Notes: generated by a model from the sequence alone, not told the origin. DNA of 64,000 bases from an uncultured Eubacteriales bacterium (GCA_934546985.1 CAKTEE010000008.1:13095-77094); one strand, 5' to 3'. Shown: positions 26,741 through 35,897, counted from the first letter of the stretch. Program-made: numbers and translations.

Positions 26741-27250
26741 TTATTTATCAAATTCGCACTCATATTTAAGTGATATTGAAATAATCCAGTCCTCAATGCC
26801 ATCGTTGTAAACGGCATTCAGATGACTGGGACTTATACGGTTAATGGATTTCATTTTACGGTTTTTAAAAAGCGCAGGATAATCTTTTATCTGAACGGTT
26901 TCATTATTTATAACTACCGGCTGGCGTTCCAGCCATTTGCCTATTCCGTCCAGAAATTCCTTTATGCGGATTTTCTGCGTTTCTGATGCGGGAGCCGCTC
27001 TATAAACTACGCTGAATGGATAAAGGCAAATTTGCTTTACATGCCCTGTAATATCCTCTGTATCAGACAAGATAACGGCGCCAGATGTAGGAAAAAAACC
27101 GATTCCTGAACTGTCACTCAATGTTGAAAAAAGAATCTGCTTTCCATTAAGCCCGGGAAAACTGTTTAAAAGCTTTAATAACACAGGGCTAATAACTTCT
27201 TCGCCATCAATATCAATCGCTTGAGATTTTTTAAATTGTGACTCGCTCAT
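26741..27250 (-). CDS. Probable tail terminator protein
   Basis: 169 residues with FLDGIGKWLERQPVVI and a terminal SISLKYECEFDK. Proteins of this size between minor capsid 2 and major tail protein cap the tail tube. Homology to a named family is not obvious; the assignment rests on synteny. Confidence 0.55.
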   Translation of the reverse strand: MSESQFKKSQAIDIDGEEVISPVLLKLLNSFPGLNGKQILFSTLSDSSGIGFFPTSGAVILSDTEDITGHVKQICLYPFSVVYRAAPASETQKIRIKEFLDGIGKWLERQPVVINNETVQIKDYPALFKNRKMKSINRISPSHLNAVYNDGIEDWIISISLKYECEFDK

Positions 27251-27253
27251 TTT

Positions 27254-27682
27254 TTAACCTCCGCCTGCAATCCTTTTCACTTCCCTGATCCAGTATTCGC
27301 CGTTTTGCTCTTTTGCCGTATCAAACCAATGGTCGGTAGCTTCTGCTCTGGAATATGTTAATTTTCTATCTGTAAGTATTTTCTTATTTCCCTGACGTGC
27401 CCATGGATTCCCTGTATCCTTATCCACCATAACCTTGCCGCCATACAAATAACGGGCGTAAGGACCTTCAAAAACAACCCTGCGCCCGTTATCTAAAACT
27501 TTAGACCTTTGCTGTAAATTGCCGTTAAGAAAAGGCATGACTGCCTTGCAATCTTCCAGAACCCTGTCACCAAGCCATCGCTGTGCCTCTTGAAATTGCT
27601 TTTCAAAACGATCAAAATTTATATCCACACGGATATTGCCCGATACATAAGATATTTTAGGAAAATGATGCATTTCAGACAT
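27254..27682 (-). CDS. Head-tail connector, minor capsid protein 2 type
   Basis: 142 residues containing the Minor_capsid_2 (PF11114) signature PFLNGNLQQRSKV followed by FEGPYARYLYGGKVMVDKDTG. It occupies the neck protein slot (HK97 gp10-like). Spaced by 3 bp from both neighbours within the late operon. Confidence 0.8.
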   Translation of the reverse strand: MSEMHHFPKISYVSGNIRVDINFDRFEKQFQEAQRWLGDRVLEDCKAVMPFLNGNLQQRSKVLDNGRRVVFEGPYARYLYGGKVMVDKDTGNPWARQGNKKILTDRKLTYSRAEATDHWFDTAKEQNGEYWIREVKRIAGGG

Positions 27683-27685
27683 TTT

Positions 27686-28123
27686 TTACTTCGCCCCCAA
27701 TTCAAAGTGAGGGATCAAATTATAGAACACAGCAGAAGTAATCAGGTACACATTATCAAAAGCCTCATTTAATTCATGATATAATCCAGAATCAAAATTC
27801 TCATCACTGATTGGATTTATATATTCATAAACACCATCAATAATAAAATCTTTTTCAGGGGTAAATGTAATATAAGACTCTGGGTCTGTTAAAGCCATGT
27901 ATTCTTTCGTTCCAACAAAACGCTTTAATCCTGAATTGGTCATTATCATTTTATCTGCAGTACTATGGATAATAACCTCTGCTGTATTGTTATTGGTAAT
28001 CCCATGCTGGACTTTGCTGTTCCCTTGTACGGCAATCAAATCTACATTAGGAAGGACAGTCGGGTACCATAACCTGGAAGCCTTACAGAAATTAAATAAT
28101 GTAATAACGTTTGTATACATCAA
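27686..28123 (-). CDS. Head-closure/connector protein, DUF6751-like
   Basis: 145 residues starting near NVITLFNFCKASRLWYPTVLPNVDL, with AEVIIH in the middle and FDNVYLITSAVFYNLI near the end. This layout resembles DUF6751 stopper proteins placed after the gp6-like adaptor. It overlaps the upstream gene by 4 bp. Confidence 0.5.
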   Translation of the reverse strand: MMYTNVITLFNFCKASRLWYPTVLPNVDLIAVQGNSKVQHGITNNNTAEVIIHSTADKMIMTNSGLKRFVGTKEYMALTDPESYITFTPEKDFIIDGVYEYINPISDENFDSGLYHELNEAFDNVYLITSAVFYNLIPHFELGAK

Positions 28124-28575
28124 ATGACCCCCGCATACAGCAGATTAATACCGGTATTATCGGGAATATTCGCAAGATATTTCACCGCAATATCTTTGAT
28201 AAGGGCCGATTGTTCATTGGCATCAGAAGCGGCTTTGGCATACACAGATGCATTTGCATTAACAGCATAAGTAATTGATTCCCGTCCCGATGATATTGAT
28301 GTAACCACACCTCTATAATTCCCTTGCTCATCCTGACAAGCTGACACAGAACGCTGATATACGTCAATATTATAAAGAGCTTCCGCAACAGCACAGACGG
28401 CTTTACGCACTTTTACAATATGTGCATCAATAATGGGAAAAGCAAAGGTAAGCCTTCCAAAAGTCAGGATATCAATTTCATCACTGGCAAGAGATAACCA
28501 TTTTCCGGCATTTTCTTCATTGAGCGTATCGCCGTAAAAAGTTTTTCTGTAAAAATCAAAATCTGCGTATGCCAT
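28120..28575 (-). CDS. Head-tail adaptor (gp6-like)
   Basis: 151 residues, mostly helical: YADFDFYRKTFYGDTLNEENAGKWLSLASDEIDILTFGR is the usual beginning of siphovirus head-tail connectors following the capsid gene. The role is to join portal and neck. Coupled to the next gene by ATGA. Confidence 0.65.
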   Translation of the reverse strand: MAYADFDFYRKTFYGDTLNEENAGKWLSLASDEIDILTFGRLTFAFPIIDAHIVKVRKAVCAVAEALYNIDVYQRSVSACQDEQGNYRGVVTSISSGRESITYAVNANASVYAKAASDANEQSALIKDIAVKYLANIPDNTGINLLYAGVI

Positions 28576-28587
28576 CGTATTTCTCCC

Positions 28588-28725
28588 CTATTCTGTTTTT
28601 TGATTTTTTACCTTTGTATTTTTACCGTTTACAGGTGTATACCTTTCTGATCGTTTCATAAGATCAACTGCGGTTTTATTTTCAGTACTTACAATATTGC
28701 CTGTAACAATGTTCTTAAATTTCAT
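28588..28725 (-). CDS. 45-residue phage protein between capsid and adaptor
   Basis: MKFKNIVTGNIVSTENKTAV followed by DLMKRSERYTPVNGK. ATG 28725 has AGGAGG 9 bases upstream and the stop is at 28588. Small basic proteins of this type often lie directly behind the major capsid gene. Function unknown. Confidence 0.65.
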   Translation of the reverse strand: MKFKNIVTGNIVSTENKTAVDLMKRSERYTPVNGKNTKVKNQKTE

Positions 28726-28746
28726 ATATCATTATCCTCCTAACAT

Positions 28747-29631
28747 CTAACCATTACTTTCCTGAGTTTCTTTGCCGCTGTCCTCCTGTACGGGCTGCGC
28801 AACGCCTTTAAAAATAAGGTCCGGCATGACAGCTTTTGTACCATAATGATAGAAAAGGGAAACTCCGTAAGCCTCAGAGAGCGGAATCTTCTCAGCGCTG
28901 TATTGATTTGCCATAACTGGCTGCGCAACCGAGCCTGTTACCATCAGCAGATATTTAACGTCTGCCGGAAGATGAGTACAAGACTTGCACTCAACACCAT
29001 GCCATGCATAAAATTCTTCTGCTGTCGTATCCACATTAGAACGTGTCTGCTTGTCCAGATTATTTCTAACCTTACCATAATAGGAAGTATTTAAAACGAG
29101 ATGCATCATCTCTCGCGGCACTCCATCAACAAAATCATTTTTCGTATTTTCGCATTCCTGAATAACGGCTTCAAGTTCATCTTCAATAGATGTCCCATCA
29201 GCAATTTCAACAGTAGTCGCGGCATCTGCAGCACACTTAAAAAATGCAGTATCGAGTTCAGAATTCATACGAACGACATGATTCTGAGAACGGCGGTCAA
29301 GTAAACCGTCAACACCATAAAGCCGGGTATCTTTTTCTTCAATTTCCTCGACAATTTCGCTATCCTCCGAAATAGTAACTACAACAGGCTCAGCTTTTAT
29401 TTTGTTGCCTGCACCGGCGGCACGTGCCGTACCGTACTTCTGAGATTTTGAATTTACAAAACGCTTTGCTTCCACTGAACCGGAAGCAGGATCTCCGGAA
29501 AGATCCATATTTTTCATACCCGCAGAAACAAGGTTTTTCTGTACATTTTCAATTACCTTACCATACAATTCTGCAAGGTATTCCTCTCCTTCCGCTTGTG
29601 TCAAAATACTTAATGCTTTAATTCTTGCCAT
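28747..29631 (-). CDS. Major capsid protein
   Basis: 294 residues following the scaffold gene. Features include a long N-terminal helix (ILTQAEGEEYLAELYGKVIENVQ), an IEEKDTRLYGVDGLLDRRSQNHV loop and PLSEAYGVSLFYHYGTKAVMPDLIFKG near the end. It has the size and position of an HK97-fold shell protein; assignment is by synteny and this general pattern. Confidence 0.75.
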   Translation of the reverse strand: MARIKALSILTQAEGEEYLAELYGKVIENVQKNLVSAGMKNMDLSGDPASGSVEAKRFVNSKSQKYGTARAAGAGNKIKAEPVVVTISEDSEIVEEIEEKDTRLYGVDGLLDRRSQNHVVRMNSELDTAFFKCAADAATTVEIADGTSIEDELEAVIQECENTKNDFVDGVPREMMHLVLNTSYYGKVRNNLDKQTRSNVDTTAEEFYAWHGVECKSCTHLPADVKYLLMVTGSVAQPVMANQYSAEKIPLSEAYGVSLFYHYGTKAVMPDLIFKGVAQPVQEDSGKETQESNG

Positions 29632-29649
29632 TTAATTCAATCCTTTCAT

Positions 29650-30231
29650 TTAAAAAATCTTCGGTGGAACATATTTTTCTTTTGAGGGATTGGTATTGCC
29701 TGCACATCCCGTAAAATCCGGGGCATTTGCCCTTTGCTGTTCCAACTTATCAGCCGCTTCTTTTTCTTCCTGCGTTTGGTATAAACCTGAATCTTTCTCC
29801 TTAGCGGCTTTCATAAAATCATCAAAGCCGAAAAATGCGCCGTCTTTCCAAGTAAGACCGCTATCCTCTGCCATGCAGTCAGAGGTAAGCTGCTTACGGG
29901 CAAACGGGGACTTAACACCGTATTTGTCAAGCTGTTCCGTAATCCAATCCCTTTGGTCACGCTGAGTAAGCTGCTTTGCAAAGTCTTTTTTAGCATCCTC
30001 GAGCTGTGTCTTGTAAGTCTGGACTTCACCCTGAATTTTCTCAGGATCAATGCCATCAAACTTTTTAAGGGCGGCATCGGCTGTTTCAAACTGTGTCTTA
30101 AAGCCGTCACGTTCACCCTCAAGAGTTTCGATCTGCCTTTTGTGCTTCTCAATATCCTTGCCGTGAATAGCAATTACCTGAGTAGCCTGTTCGTCTGTCA
30201 AGCCAAGTGCAATCAGTTCTTCGGTTTTCAT
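29650..30231 (-). CDS. Capsid scaffold protein (phage GP20 family)
   Basis: 193 residues of the GP20 minor structural family (PF06810). It begins MKTEELIALGLTDEQATQVI, has a central coiled coil (IEKHKRQIETLEGERDGF to about residue 95) and ends FTGCAGNTNPSKEKYVPPKIF. It guides capsid assembly. AAAGGAGG precedes the start, and the preceding 140 bases form a structured leader with a tRNA-like element. Confidence 0.88.
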   Translation of the reverse strand: MKTEELIALGLTDEQATQVIAIHGKDIEKHKRQIETLEGERDGFKTQFETADAALKKFDGIDPEKIQGEVQTYKTQLEDAKKDFAKQLTQRDQRDWITEQLDKYGVKSPFARKQLTSDCMAEDSGLTWKDGAFFGFDDFMKAAKEKDSGLYQTQEEKEAADKLEQQRANAPDFTGCAGNTNPSKEKYVPPKIF

Positions 30232-30239
30232 TAGAGTTA

Positions 30240-30324
30240 CCTCCTTTAACGGTTAGGCTTTTTAGGACGTAGCCATGTCCCACCGTTTCAGCATTATTAA
30301 GACCGCTGATAGTCTGAATATTTG
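30240..30324 (-). promoter_or_regulatory. Hairpin-rich leader of the scaffold gene
   Basis: Downstream of the tRNA-like element the minus strand can fold TCAGC/GCTGA, AACGGT/ACCGTT and GGAC/GTCC before the scaffold ribosome site. No ORF is present. Confidence 0.4.
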
Positions 30325-30365
30325 TACCCCTACCGGAATTGAACCGGCTAATACTATAAAGGGCA
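30325..30365 (-). ncRNA. tRNA-like minihelix (acceptor plus T arm only)
   Basis: On minus, TGCCCTT (30365-30359) pairs with AGGGGTA (30331-30325) as a 7-bp acceptor with G-U pairs. GCCGG-TTCAATT-CCGGT (30348-30332) is a standard 5-bp T arm with a 7-base TTCAATT loop. Only 10 bases replace the D and anticodon arms. No CCA is encoded (CAAA follows). It is not a functional tRNA but has the minimal shape recognised by RNase P/Z. Confidence 0.6.
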
Positions 30366-30370
30366 TGAAA

Positions 30371-30393
30371 AAAAGCGCCCGATGGGCGCTTTT
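30371..30393. terminator. Strong hairpin before the tRNA-like element
   Basis: AAAAGCGCCC 30371-30380 pairs with GGGCGCTTTT 30384-30393, with a T-run on minus. It splits the minor-capsid and capsid parts of the late operon. Confidence 0.75.
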
Positions 30394-30437
30394 GTAAAAT
30401 ATAAGTAAAAAATAACTGCACTGTTTCTACAATACAG

Positions 30438-30680
30438 CTAAATTTCTAATATAGCTTTTTTTAGGCATTTTTCCTCATTATCTTCAACAATTTCAAAATA
30501 CCCGCCTTGATACTCTCCCGCAATTGGTTGCGGTCTTTGGGGATGATAAAGGTAATCTTCACCGCTTTCATCAATAATTGACAAGTATCCTGTAAGTTCA
30601 TCCACACATATGACTTCATAAATATTACCGTTAAAAAGTCCATCAACACCTATATCCGGACCAATATATTTAACTTTCAT
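30438..30680 (-). CDS. Small phage protein, SH3-like type
   Basis: 80 residues beginning MKVKYIGPDIGVDGLFNGNIYEV, with LSIIDESGEDYLYHPQ in the middle. This small beta-rich family is common next to phage minor capsid genes; its role is not known to me. The start overlaps the stop of the minor capsid gene (ATGA). Confidence 0.65.
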   Translation of the reverse strand: MKVKYIGPDIGVDGLFNGNIYEVICVDELTGYLSIIDESGEDYLYHPQRPQPIAGEYQGGYFEIVEDNEEKCLKKAILEI

Positions 30681-32263
30681 TTATTCTCTTTCATCCCTTT
30701 CAATTTAATTTCGCCTGCCGGAATATAACCATTATGTTCATACCAATGTATCACATAATAATTATTATTTCCAAATACTGTCCCAGATTTCTTTTGCCAT
30801 TGCTGCGGACTCAAATTGTATGTTGCATATAACCGCTGTAAATCTCTAATAGGAGTACTGGTTCCGTAACCAGCCATTACCTCAATATTCGTCAATGAAG
30901 TACCTTTTGGGGCAACTGCATGAAAACCATTCGGTAATTTCACACTTTTATCTATATTGATATTTATGGTATGCTGTAATACTTCATCCGGTAAATCTTT
31001 TAGCTTTTTAGGAAGCCCTGAACTTGTTTTAATTATAACATCGTTCTTAATATAATCATAGTTTTTCTCTTGATTTTTCGCTACTCTTGCCGCCTTAGCC
31101 GCATCTGACCGGTTCCATTTGGCAACGGTTATTCGGTCACTAAGCTTTTTCAAACCATTGCTTTCACAAAAATCAGTATAGAATTGATTTTGCTTTGATA
31201 ATTTCAATGCAGCTTTATCATAATCGGCTTGTAATAACGCTTTCGTTTCATCATCAGTGGCTAAATCAATTGCCTTATGCAATCCAATTAGTTTTGTTTT
31301 ACTGTGCCTTATGGCGTTTTCTGCTTGCCGCTGTTTTTTATTCAGGTCAGCGGCTTTTTTATTTTTTTCTTCATCATAATTCTGAAATGGGTTATGTTTA
31401 CCATCACCGGGACCAAAAGAATGGCGGCAGTTCCAACCGCTCAGCCCTTCCCCTGTACCATATCCGGTTACACTAAACAACGGAAAGTCTGCTGTTTTTC
31501 CTGTACGGCTGTAAAACTTGCCTTGCCACCAATAATGATTGCCTGAATTTTCCCCGCCATCACCATACCTCGCACCAAGATGTGCAGATACCAATATAAT
31601 ATCCCAGTCACGTTCAATCATGTTCTGCATCGCCATATTTCCGCTGGCTTGTGCAGTTCCCGTCCGCACTGCACGCAAAACTGCAGTTTCAATAGTATCA
31701 ACTCGTTTGCCATATATAACTGCGGGCTGATCTTCAGCAATTTTATTAACAGCCTCCCTTACTGCCGCCGAATAAGACTGTGCACCGGTAATTACTTTTA
31801 AATGAGTCTCATCTAATATATTAATAAGCCTTTTTTGACTGGCCTGTGCTGTTGTTCTCGTAAAATTATGTATTTCCCCATTCGTTCTCTGATAAGAATC
31901 TGTAAGAATTCTGACCATACTTTCAGACTGAAGCAACGGAGGAATTTTAATTCCTGCATTATTATAAAACACTTCATCATATGCGTAGGTACGAATACCA
32001 GCATCTTCAAATATTGACTTAACTTCTAAATCTGATAACTTAGTGAATTCGGAAATTTTATTTTGTAAATCGCCTAAATGCCCGCCGGCAGACTGATAAA
32101 CCTCAGCCTGCCATGTATCTGTCCCTGTAAGGAAAATTTCTTCTTTACGGTCCATACGTGCCATCAACCGCCGAATCATATCGCGGGTAATCCATGCATT
32201 AAGTTCATCTATCAGCGGGTACATGGAATCGGCGATTTTTAGCAATTCTTCCGGAGTCAGCAT
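30677..32263 (-). CDS. Minor capsid protein with C-terminal toxin-like domain
   Basis: 528 residues. The N-terminal ~330 residues are a head-morphogenesis/minor capsid protein (PF06152 type): IADSMYPLIDELNAWITRDMIRR, a central AVLRAVRTGTAQASGNMAMQ, and GLSGWNCRHSFGPG. A charged coiled coil follows (~300-400). The last ~90 residues (GFHAVAPKGTSLTNIEVMAG, GTSTPIRDLQRLYATY, NNNYYVIHWYEHNGYIP) look like the small nuclease-type domains often fused to MuF-like phage proteins. It is probably packaged in the virion; toxicity is inference. Confidence 0.8.
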   Translation of the reverse strand: MLTPEELLKIADSMYPLIDELNAWITRDMIRRLMARMDRKEEIFLTGTDTWQAEVYQSAGGHLGDLQNKISEFTKLSDLEVKSIFEDAGIRTYAYDEVFYNNAGIKIPPLLQSESMVRILTDSYQRTNGEIHNFTRTTAQASQKRLINILDETHLKVITGAQSYSAAVREAVNKIAEDQPAVIYGKRVDTIETAVLRAVRTGTAQASGNMAMQNMIERDWDIILVSAHLGARYGDGGENSGNHYWWQGKFYSRTGKTADFPLFSVTGYGTGEGLSGWNCRHSFGPGDGKHNPFQNYDEEKNKKAADLNKKQRQAENAIRHSKTKLIGLHKAIDLATDDETKALLQADYDKAALKLSKQNQFYTDFCESNGLKKLSDRITVAKWNRSDAAKAARVAKNQEKNYDYIKNDVIIKTSSGLPKKLKDLPDEVLQHTININIDKSVKLPNGFHAVAPKGTSLTNIEVMAGYGTSTPIRDLQRLYATYNLSPQQWQKKSGTVFGNNNYYVIHWYEHNGYIPAGEIKLKGMKENK

Positions 32264-32296
32264 CTAGTCGCCCCTTTCTAAACCTAATACAAAACG

Positions 32297-33709
32297 TTAT
32301 TCCATATCAAAAAGCCCATTTTCTTTTTTATTGCTTGCTTCTGCCTCCTGAACAAAAGCTTTGGCTTCGGTCTCACTCATACCTTCAAATTTAACAAAAT
32401 ACAGCCATTTAGGTACCCAACCCTGCTGAACATAACTTTTCCAGTTTGCTTTATCTTCTTCATAACTATATGTAATATCCCCAAAGTTAAAATCTATCTG
32501 ATATTCTCCCAACGGCGCTAAACCTTTTAACGTAGCTATTGCATCCGCACCATAGAGCGCCTGCTGCAGTGCACTTTTTAAAGCATCACGGTCATTTTTT
32601 ACAGTTTGGATGGTATCCCGGTCATCGGCTTCAACCTGTGTCGCCGTAATCATGCCAGTTTGTCCATCCATAACAAAAACGCCCTCAGAAAAACCACATT
32701 TAACGCCTGCCATTGATAGATTGAAATTAATATCTTTAATACGCTGCTCTGTTAACAATGTAGGCACATGCTCATGAATTGCAGATATTTCACCATCGCT
32801 AATACCCATTCCCAGCCCCTTTACAAAACGAGGCAGTTGAATCCCTTTATTCATCGCATTTTGAATAATTTGCTGTCCAACAAATGTAACATGCTTGCTG
32901 TCTTCAATTTCAGTATTTTTTCTGCTGATTGCAATATCAATAGCTTTGAGCTCGGTGATTGCATTAGCAAAAACTGAAAGTCCTAACGGAGAATCTGCAT
33001 CAATCGTATTTGCACCAGGCAATCTAAAAAAACCGTATAATGGCTTTTTTAATTTTGAAATTGCCGTAGTTTCCTGATAATTTTTCCATTTCTCTATAGA
33101 TGATAATTTTACTTCTCTTCCCAAAACGTAGGTATTATTTGATGCCTGCTGATTTAAAAAAGCCTTATTTGTAATGACATAAACCGGACCATGTTCGTCC
33201 ATAGATTCAAATCTATGGTATTCCAAACGCGTATAATATTTTCCTTTTTCAACGGTATGCTCAGCAAAAATCGCTCCTGTAATTTCATCATTTTCGCTTT
33301 TTGATGTAATTCCAAACTGACCTGGCATTACAAAATCCCAGCATATGCCATTCCATTTGATAATCATCCCCCCAAGCCTGTCTGCTTCTGCTACCTTATC
33401 CGGCAAATACTTCAACAGTTCATCACAAATAGATTGCAAAAAATCTGCACGTTCAGAACCGGAACAGGCTATACCAATATCAAGGGTGGTTAATTTAGCT
33501 CTGGTATCTGAAATCAATTTTGCAAAGTTTACGGTTTCAATATCATCATCCGGTTTTAGCCATGGAGGTTTTCCTGTTGAAATATTATCCCATTTCTTAA
33601 CAGCGTTTTCCATCTCGCTAGACCATATAACATTAACGTTAAATGCCTTACCAACATCGGAGCCTAACATACATTTAAACCTCCTGAAAAGGCGTGAGAA
33701 AATCCCCAA
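32297..33709 (-). CDS. Portal protein (SPP1 gp6-like)
   Basis: About 470 residues. TTG 33709 starts MGIFSRLFRRFKCMLG, the usual portal N-terminus, a few bases after GGCGGTGAT. A frame extension to 33733 overlaps the terminase stop, and an internal ATG at 33670 behind AGGAGG is another option. The body has the portal-type wing and stem: AITELKAIDIAISRKNTEIED and DGQTGMITATQVEADDRDTIQTVKNDRDALKSAL. It forms the dodecameric DNA entry ring docking with terminase. Confidence 0.82.
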   Translation of the reverse strand: MGIFSRLFRRFKCMLGSDVGKAFNVNVIWSSEMENAVKKWDNISTGKPPWLKPDDDIETVNFAKLISDTRAKLTTLDIGIACSGSERADFLQSICDELLKYLPDKVAEADRLGGMIIKWNGICWDFVMPGQFGITSKSENDEITGAIFAEHTVEKGKYYTRLEYHRFESMDEHGPVYVITNKAFLNQQASNNTYVLGREVKLSSIEKWKNYQETTAISKLKKPLYGFFRLPGANTIDADSPLGLSVFANAITELKAIDIAISRKNTEIEDSKHVTFVGQQIIQNAMNKGIQLPRFVKGLGMGISDGEISAIHEHVPTLLTEQRIKDINFNLSMAGVKCGFSEGVFVMDGQTGMITATQVEADDRDTIQTVKNDRDALKSALQQALYGADAIATLKGLAPLGEYQIDFNFGDITYSYEEDKANWKSYVQQGWVPKWLYFVKFEGMSETEAKAFVQEAEASNKKENGLFDME

Positions 33710-33720
33710 ATAATCACCGC

Positions 33721-34965
33721 CTATATTATCCATTTCAATTCATTGCATAAAGCCGTACTGCAAAAATATCTTAGTTCGTCCATAGCATGGTCATTTTCTT
33801 TTATAACCCTGTCTTCCTCCGCTTTTTCATCCCATGAATAAAGTCCAAACTCCATAATTTTATTAACACAGCTTTCATGAAACTTTAAAACCCCGGCATT
33901 TAAAAACTTCGTAACGTTCTGTATTCCATTGATTACGTCATTATTAGCTTTTACAATCATCCATAAACCGTATTTCTGTATCGTCTCAATCATAGAAGAA
34001 GCTGACGGATCTATAATGATATATTCAATTGGTATATCTCCAATCAATTCGCACAGCATTCTATAATATGTTTCGTTATCAACACGTTTTGTGCTTCCGC
34101 CTTTATAATATAATTCTTTAATTTGTACTGCGGTTTGCACTGCAGGATTATAATCATAAAGGCCCGCTGCAAATGGATTTACTGTACCATAGTCTATGGA
34201 AACATAATATCGGTGTCTGGGGCTATACTCAGGTATTTCATGTATGACATGCTGATTTTTGTCAAACATGGGATATACAAGCCCGTCGGCAAGAACCCAG
34301 CGCCCTAATATATACCGCTCATAAAACACACCGGAAAATCGGCTTTCTGCTTTTGCAATAGCTTCCGGGGTCATAATAGGATTATCATCCATCATGAAAT
34401 GCAAATGCAAGGTATCAGGTTGAGGATTCTCTATCCACTTTTTGTAAAACCAATGGGAAGGCGAATCCGGATTGCAGTTAAACCAAAGTTTTGACTGTGA
34501 TACTGACACTGTACGGGCAATTGCCTGTTCCACAAATGACCGCGGCATTAACGCCACTTCATCAAACAACACGCCAGATAAAGTAATACCCTGAATCAGC
34601 ATATAGCTACTTTCATCCTTGCCTCCAAAAACATAAAAACTGTTTATATGACCATTGCCTGTCACAGTGACAAGTTTAGTTGAACGAGTATATGTCAGGG
34701 TATAATATGCGGTTACATCTCTCATTCCTTGCAGTGGCATAACAATATTTCGTTCAACGCTTTGTACCGTCTTTCCGCAAATGCCAAAAATAGCCCCGTC
34801 AAAAAAACGCATGGCCCAATGGACGAAAGAGACAATCATGCATACAGTTTTACCAGAACGAACCGCACCGTCACATATGATTGCACTGTATTTATTTCTT
34901 GTCTCTGGCATATGGCACCATTTAAACACCATTTTTTGTTTCGGCGACAACTTTGTTATATTCAT
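33721..34965 (-). CDS. terL: Terminase large subunit
   Basis: 414 residues. The ATPase half has Walker A DGAVRSGKT (~32-40) and Walker B GVLFDEV (~135). The nuclease half begins YVSIDYGTVNPFAAGLYDYN, with later IEYIIIDPSASSM and the acidic HAMDELRYFCSTAL ending. It belongs to the PBSX/SPP1-like family (headful or cos not decidable here). It follows the small subunit by a 4-bp overlap. Confidence 0.92.
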   Translation of the reverse strand: MNITKLSPKQKMVFKWCHMPETRNKYSAIICDGAVRSGKTVCMIVSFVHWAMRFFDGAIFGICGKTVQSVERNIVMPLQGMRDVTAYYTLTYTRSTKLVTVTGNGHINSFYVFGGKDESSYMLIQGITLSGVLFDEVALMPRSFVEQAIARTVSVSQSKLWFNCNPDSPSHWFYKKWIENPQPDTLHLHFMMDDNPIMTPEAIAKAESRFSGVFYERYILGRWVLADGLVYPMFDKNQHVIHEIPEYSPRHRYYVSIDYGTVNPFAAGLYDYNPAVQTAVQIKELYYKGGSTKRVDNETYYRMLCELIGDIPIEYIIIDPSASSMIETIQKYGLWMIVKANNDVINGIQNVTKFLNAGVLKFHESCVNKIMEFGLYSWDEKAEEDRVIKENDHAMDELRYFCSTALCNELKWII

Positions 34966-35360
34966 TCTTTATCATCCTCCAGGGCAGCATACAAAGTAGT
35001 GGCATCCTGCGGTTTATCGCTGCAGGTATCCTGTGCTTTAAATCCTGCCCTATCAAGAAAGTCCCTCGCTACTACAATCCTGTCTTTATCAGAAGCACCC
35101 TCGTCAATCATTATTTGATACATAACCTTTTGGGCCTCTAATGCATCAAAAATAAATTCTTGCCGTAATTCGCTTACTATCTCACTTTTTCTTTTATTTA
35201 AATATTCCAGAACATTAGGATCCTTTAGAAGTTGTGATGCTTGTGACTGCGCGGTTTTAGGGCTATATCCTGCATTAATTGCTGCTTGTTTTGCGTTTTT
35301 AAATTTGAGCTTTATATACTCATTAACAAACAATTTTCTCTGTTCTGTCAACACAAACAT
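34962..35360 (-). CDS. terS: Terminase small subunit
   Basis: 132 residues. Helix-turn-helix portion LTEQRKLFVNEYIKLKFKNAKQAAINAGYSPKTAQSQASQLLKDPNVLEYL is the Terminase_2 (PF03592) pattern. ATG 35360 has GGAAAGGAGTG upstream, so the 14-residue longer frame is rejected. It recognises packaging DNA and stimulates TerL. Confidence 0.88.
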   Translation of the reverse strand: MFVLTEQRKLFVNEYIKLKFKNAKQAAINAGYSPKTAQSQASQLLKDPNVLEYLNKRKSEIVSELRQEFIFDALEAQKVMYQIMIDEGASDKDRIVVARDFLDRAGFKAQDTCSDKPQDATTLYAALEDDKE

Positions 35361-35379
35361 CACACTCCTTTCCATAAAT

Positions 35380-35715
35380 TTAGCTAACGCCCAATTGTTC
35401 AAAAACCGTTTTTATCTTAGGAAACATTGAAGCAATCCAATCAACGATTTCTTCATTCACCGCCCAGCTATTTTCAGCAAGCCCGCTTTCAAAAAGAAAA
35501 GCATGAATAACTTCATGCCTGAGAACCTTGTCCTTATACGCTTGTATATCACGTTTTGCCATTGGATCACTGTCATATCTCGTAGAATCAATAATGCATT
35601 CTTTAGTTGTCTCATCACAATATCCATCACATTCGTTTAATGCTGGATTTTCAATCTGATTAGATTCATAAATAGTATATTGAGTTCCTAATATATTTAC
35701 TTGTTTCAACTCCAT
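35380..35715 (-). CDS. Small zincin-like phage protein
   Basis: 111 residues containing HEVIHAFLFESGL (HExxH) and a downstream E (EEIVDWIA), a minimal metallopeptidase-like zinc site. Such proteins are frequent directly before phage terminase genes. Activity is unproven. Confidence 0.65.
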   Translation of the reverse strand: MELKQVNILGTQYTIYESNQIENPALNECDGYCDETTKECIIDSTRYDSDPMAKRDIQAYKDKVLRHEVIHAFLFESGLAENSWAVNEEIVDWIASMFPKIKTVFEQLGVS

Positions 35716-35735
35716 TCCACCTCTTTTCGTGCAAA

Positions 35736-35781
35736 AACAAAGCCGCGCAAAAAGGCGATTACCTTCTCACGCGGCTTTGTT
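35736..35781. terminator. Terminator between regulator and packaging genes
   Basis: AACAAAGCCGCG 35736-35747 pairs exactly with CGCGGCTTTGTT 35770-35781. On minus it is followed by TTTTTGC. Late transcription therefore starts or is antiterminated near here; 35782-35897 has no gene. Confidence 0.75.
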
Positions 35782-35897
35782 ATAATACATAAAGGAAGCG
35801 TTCAACCATATTTTGAACTATAATTATTTTATCATATAGAAAAGGTGCTTACAAGGGCACGGATTTTGCACGCTTTTTGCATTAACAATCAGTTAGT

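Noticed and set aside
30325..30365. Calling this a genuine tRNA
   Set aside because: No D arm, anticodon arm or CCA; only acceptor and T arm are present.
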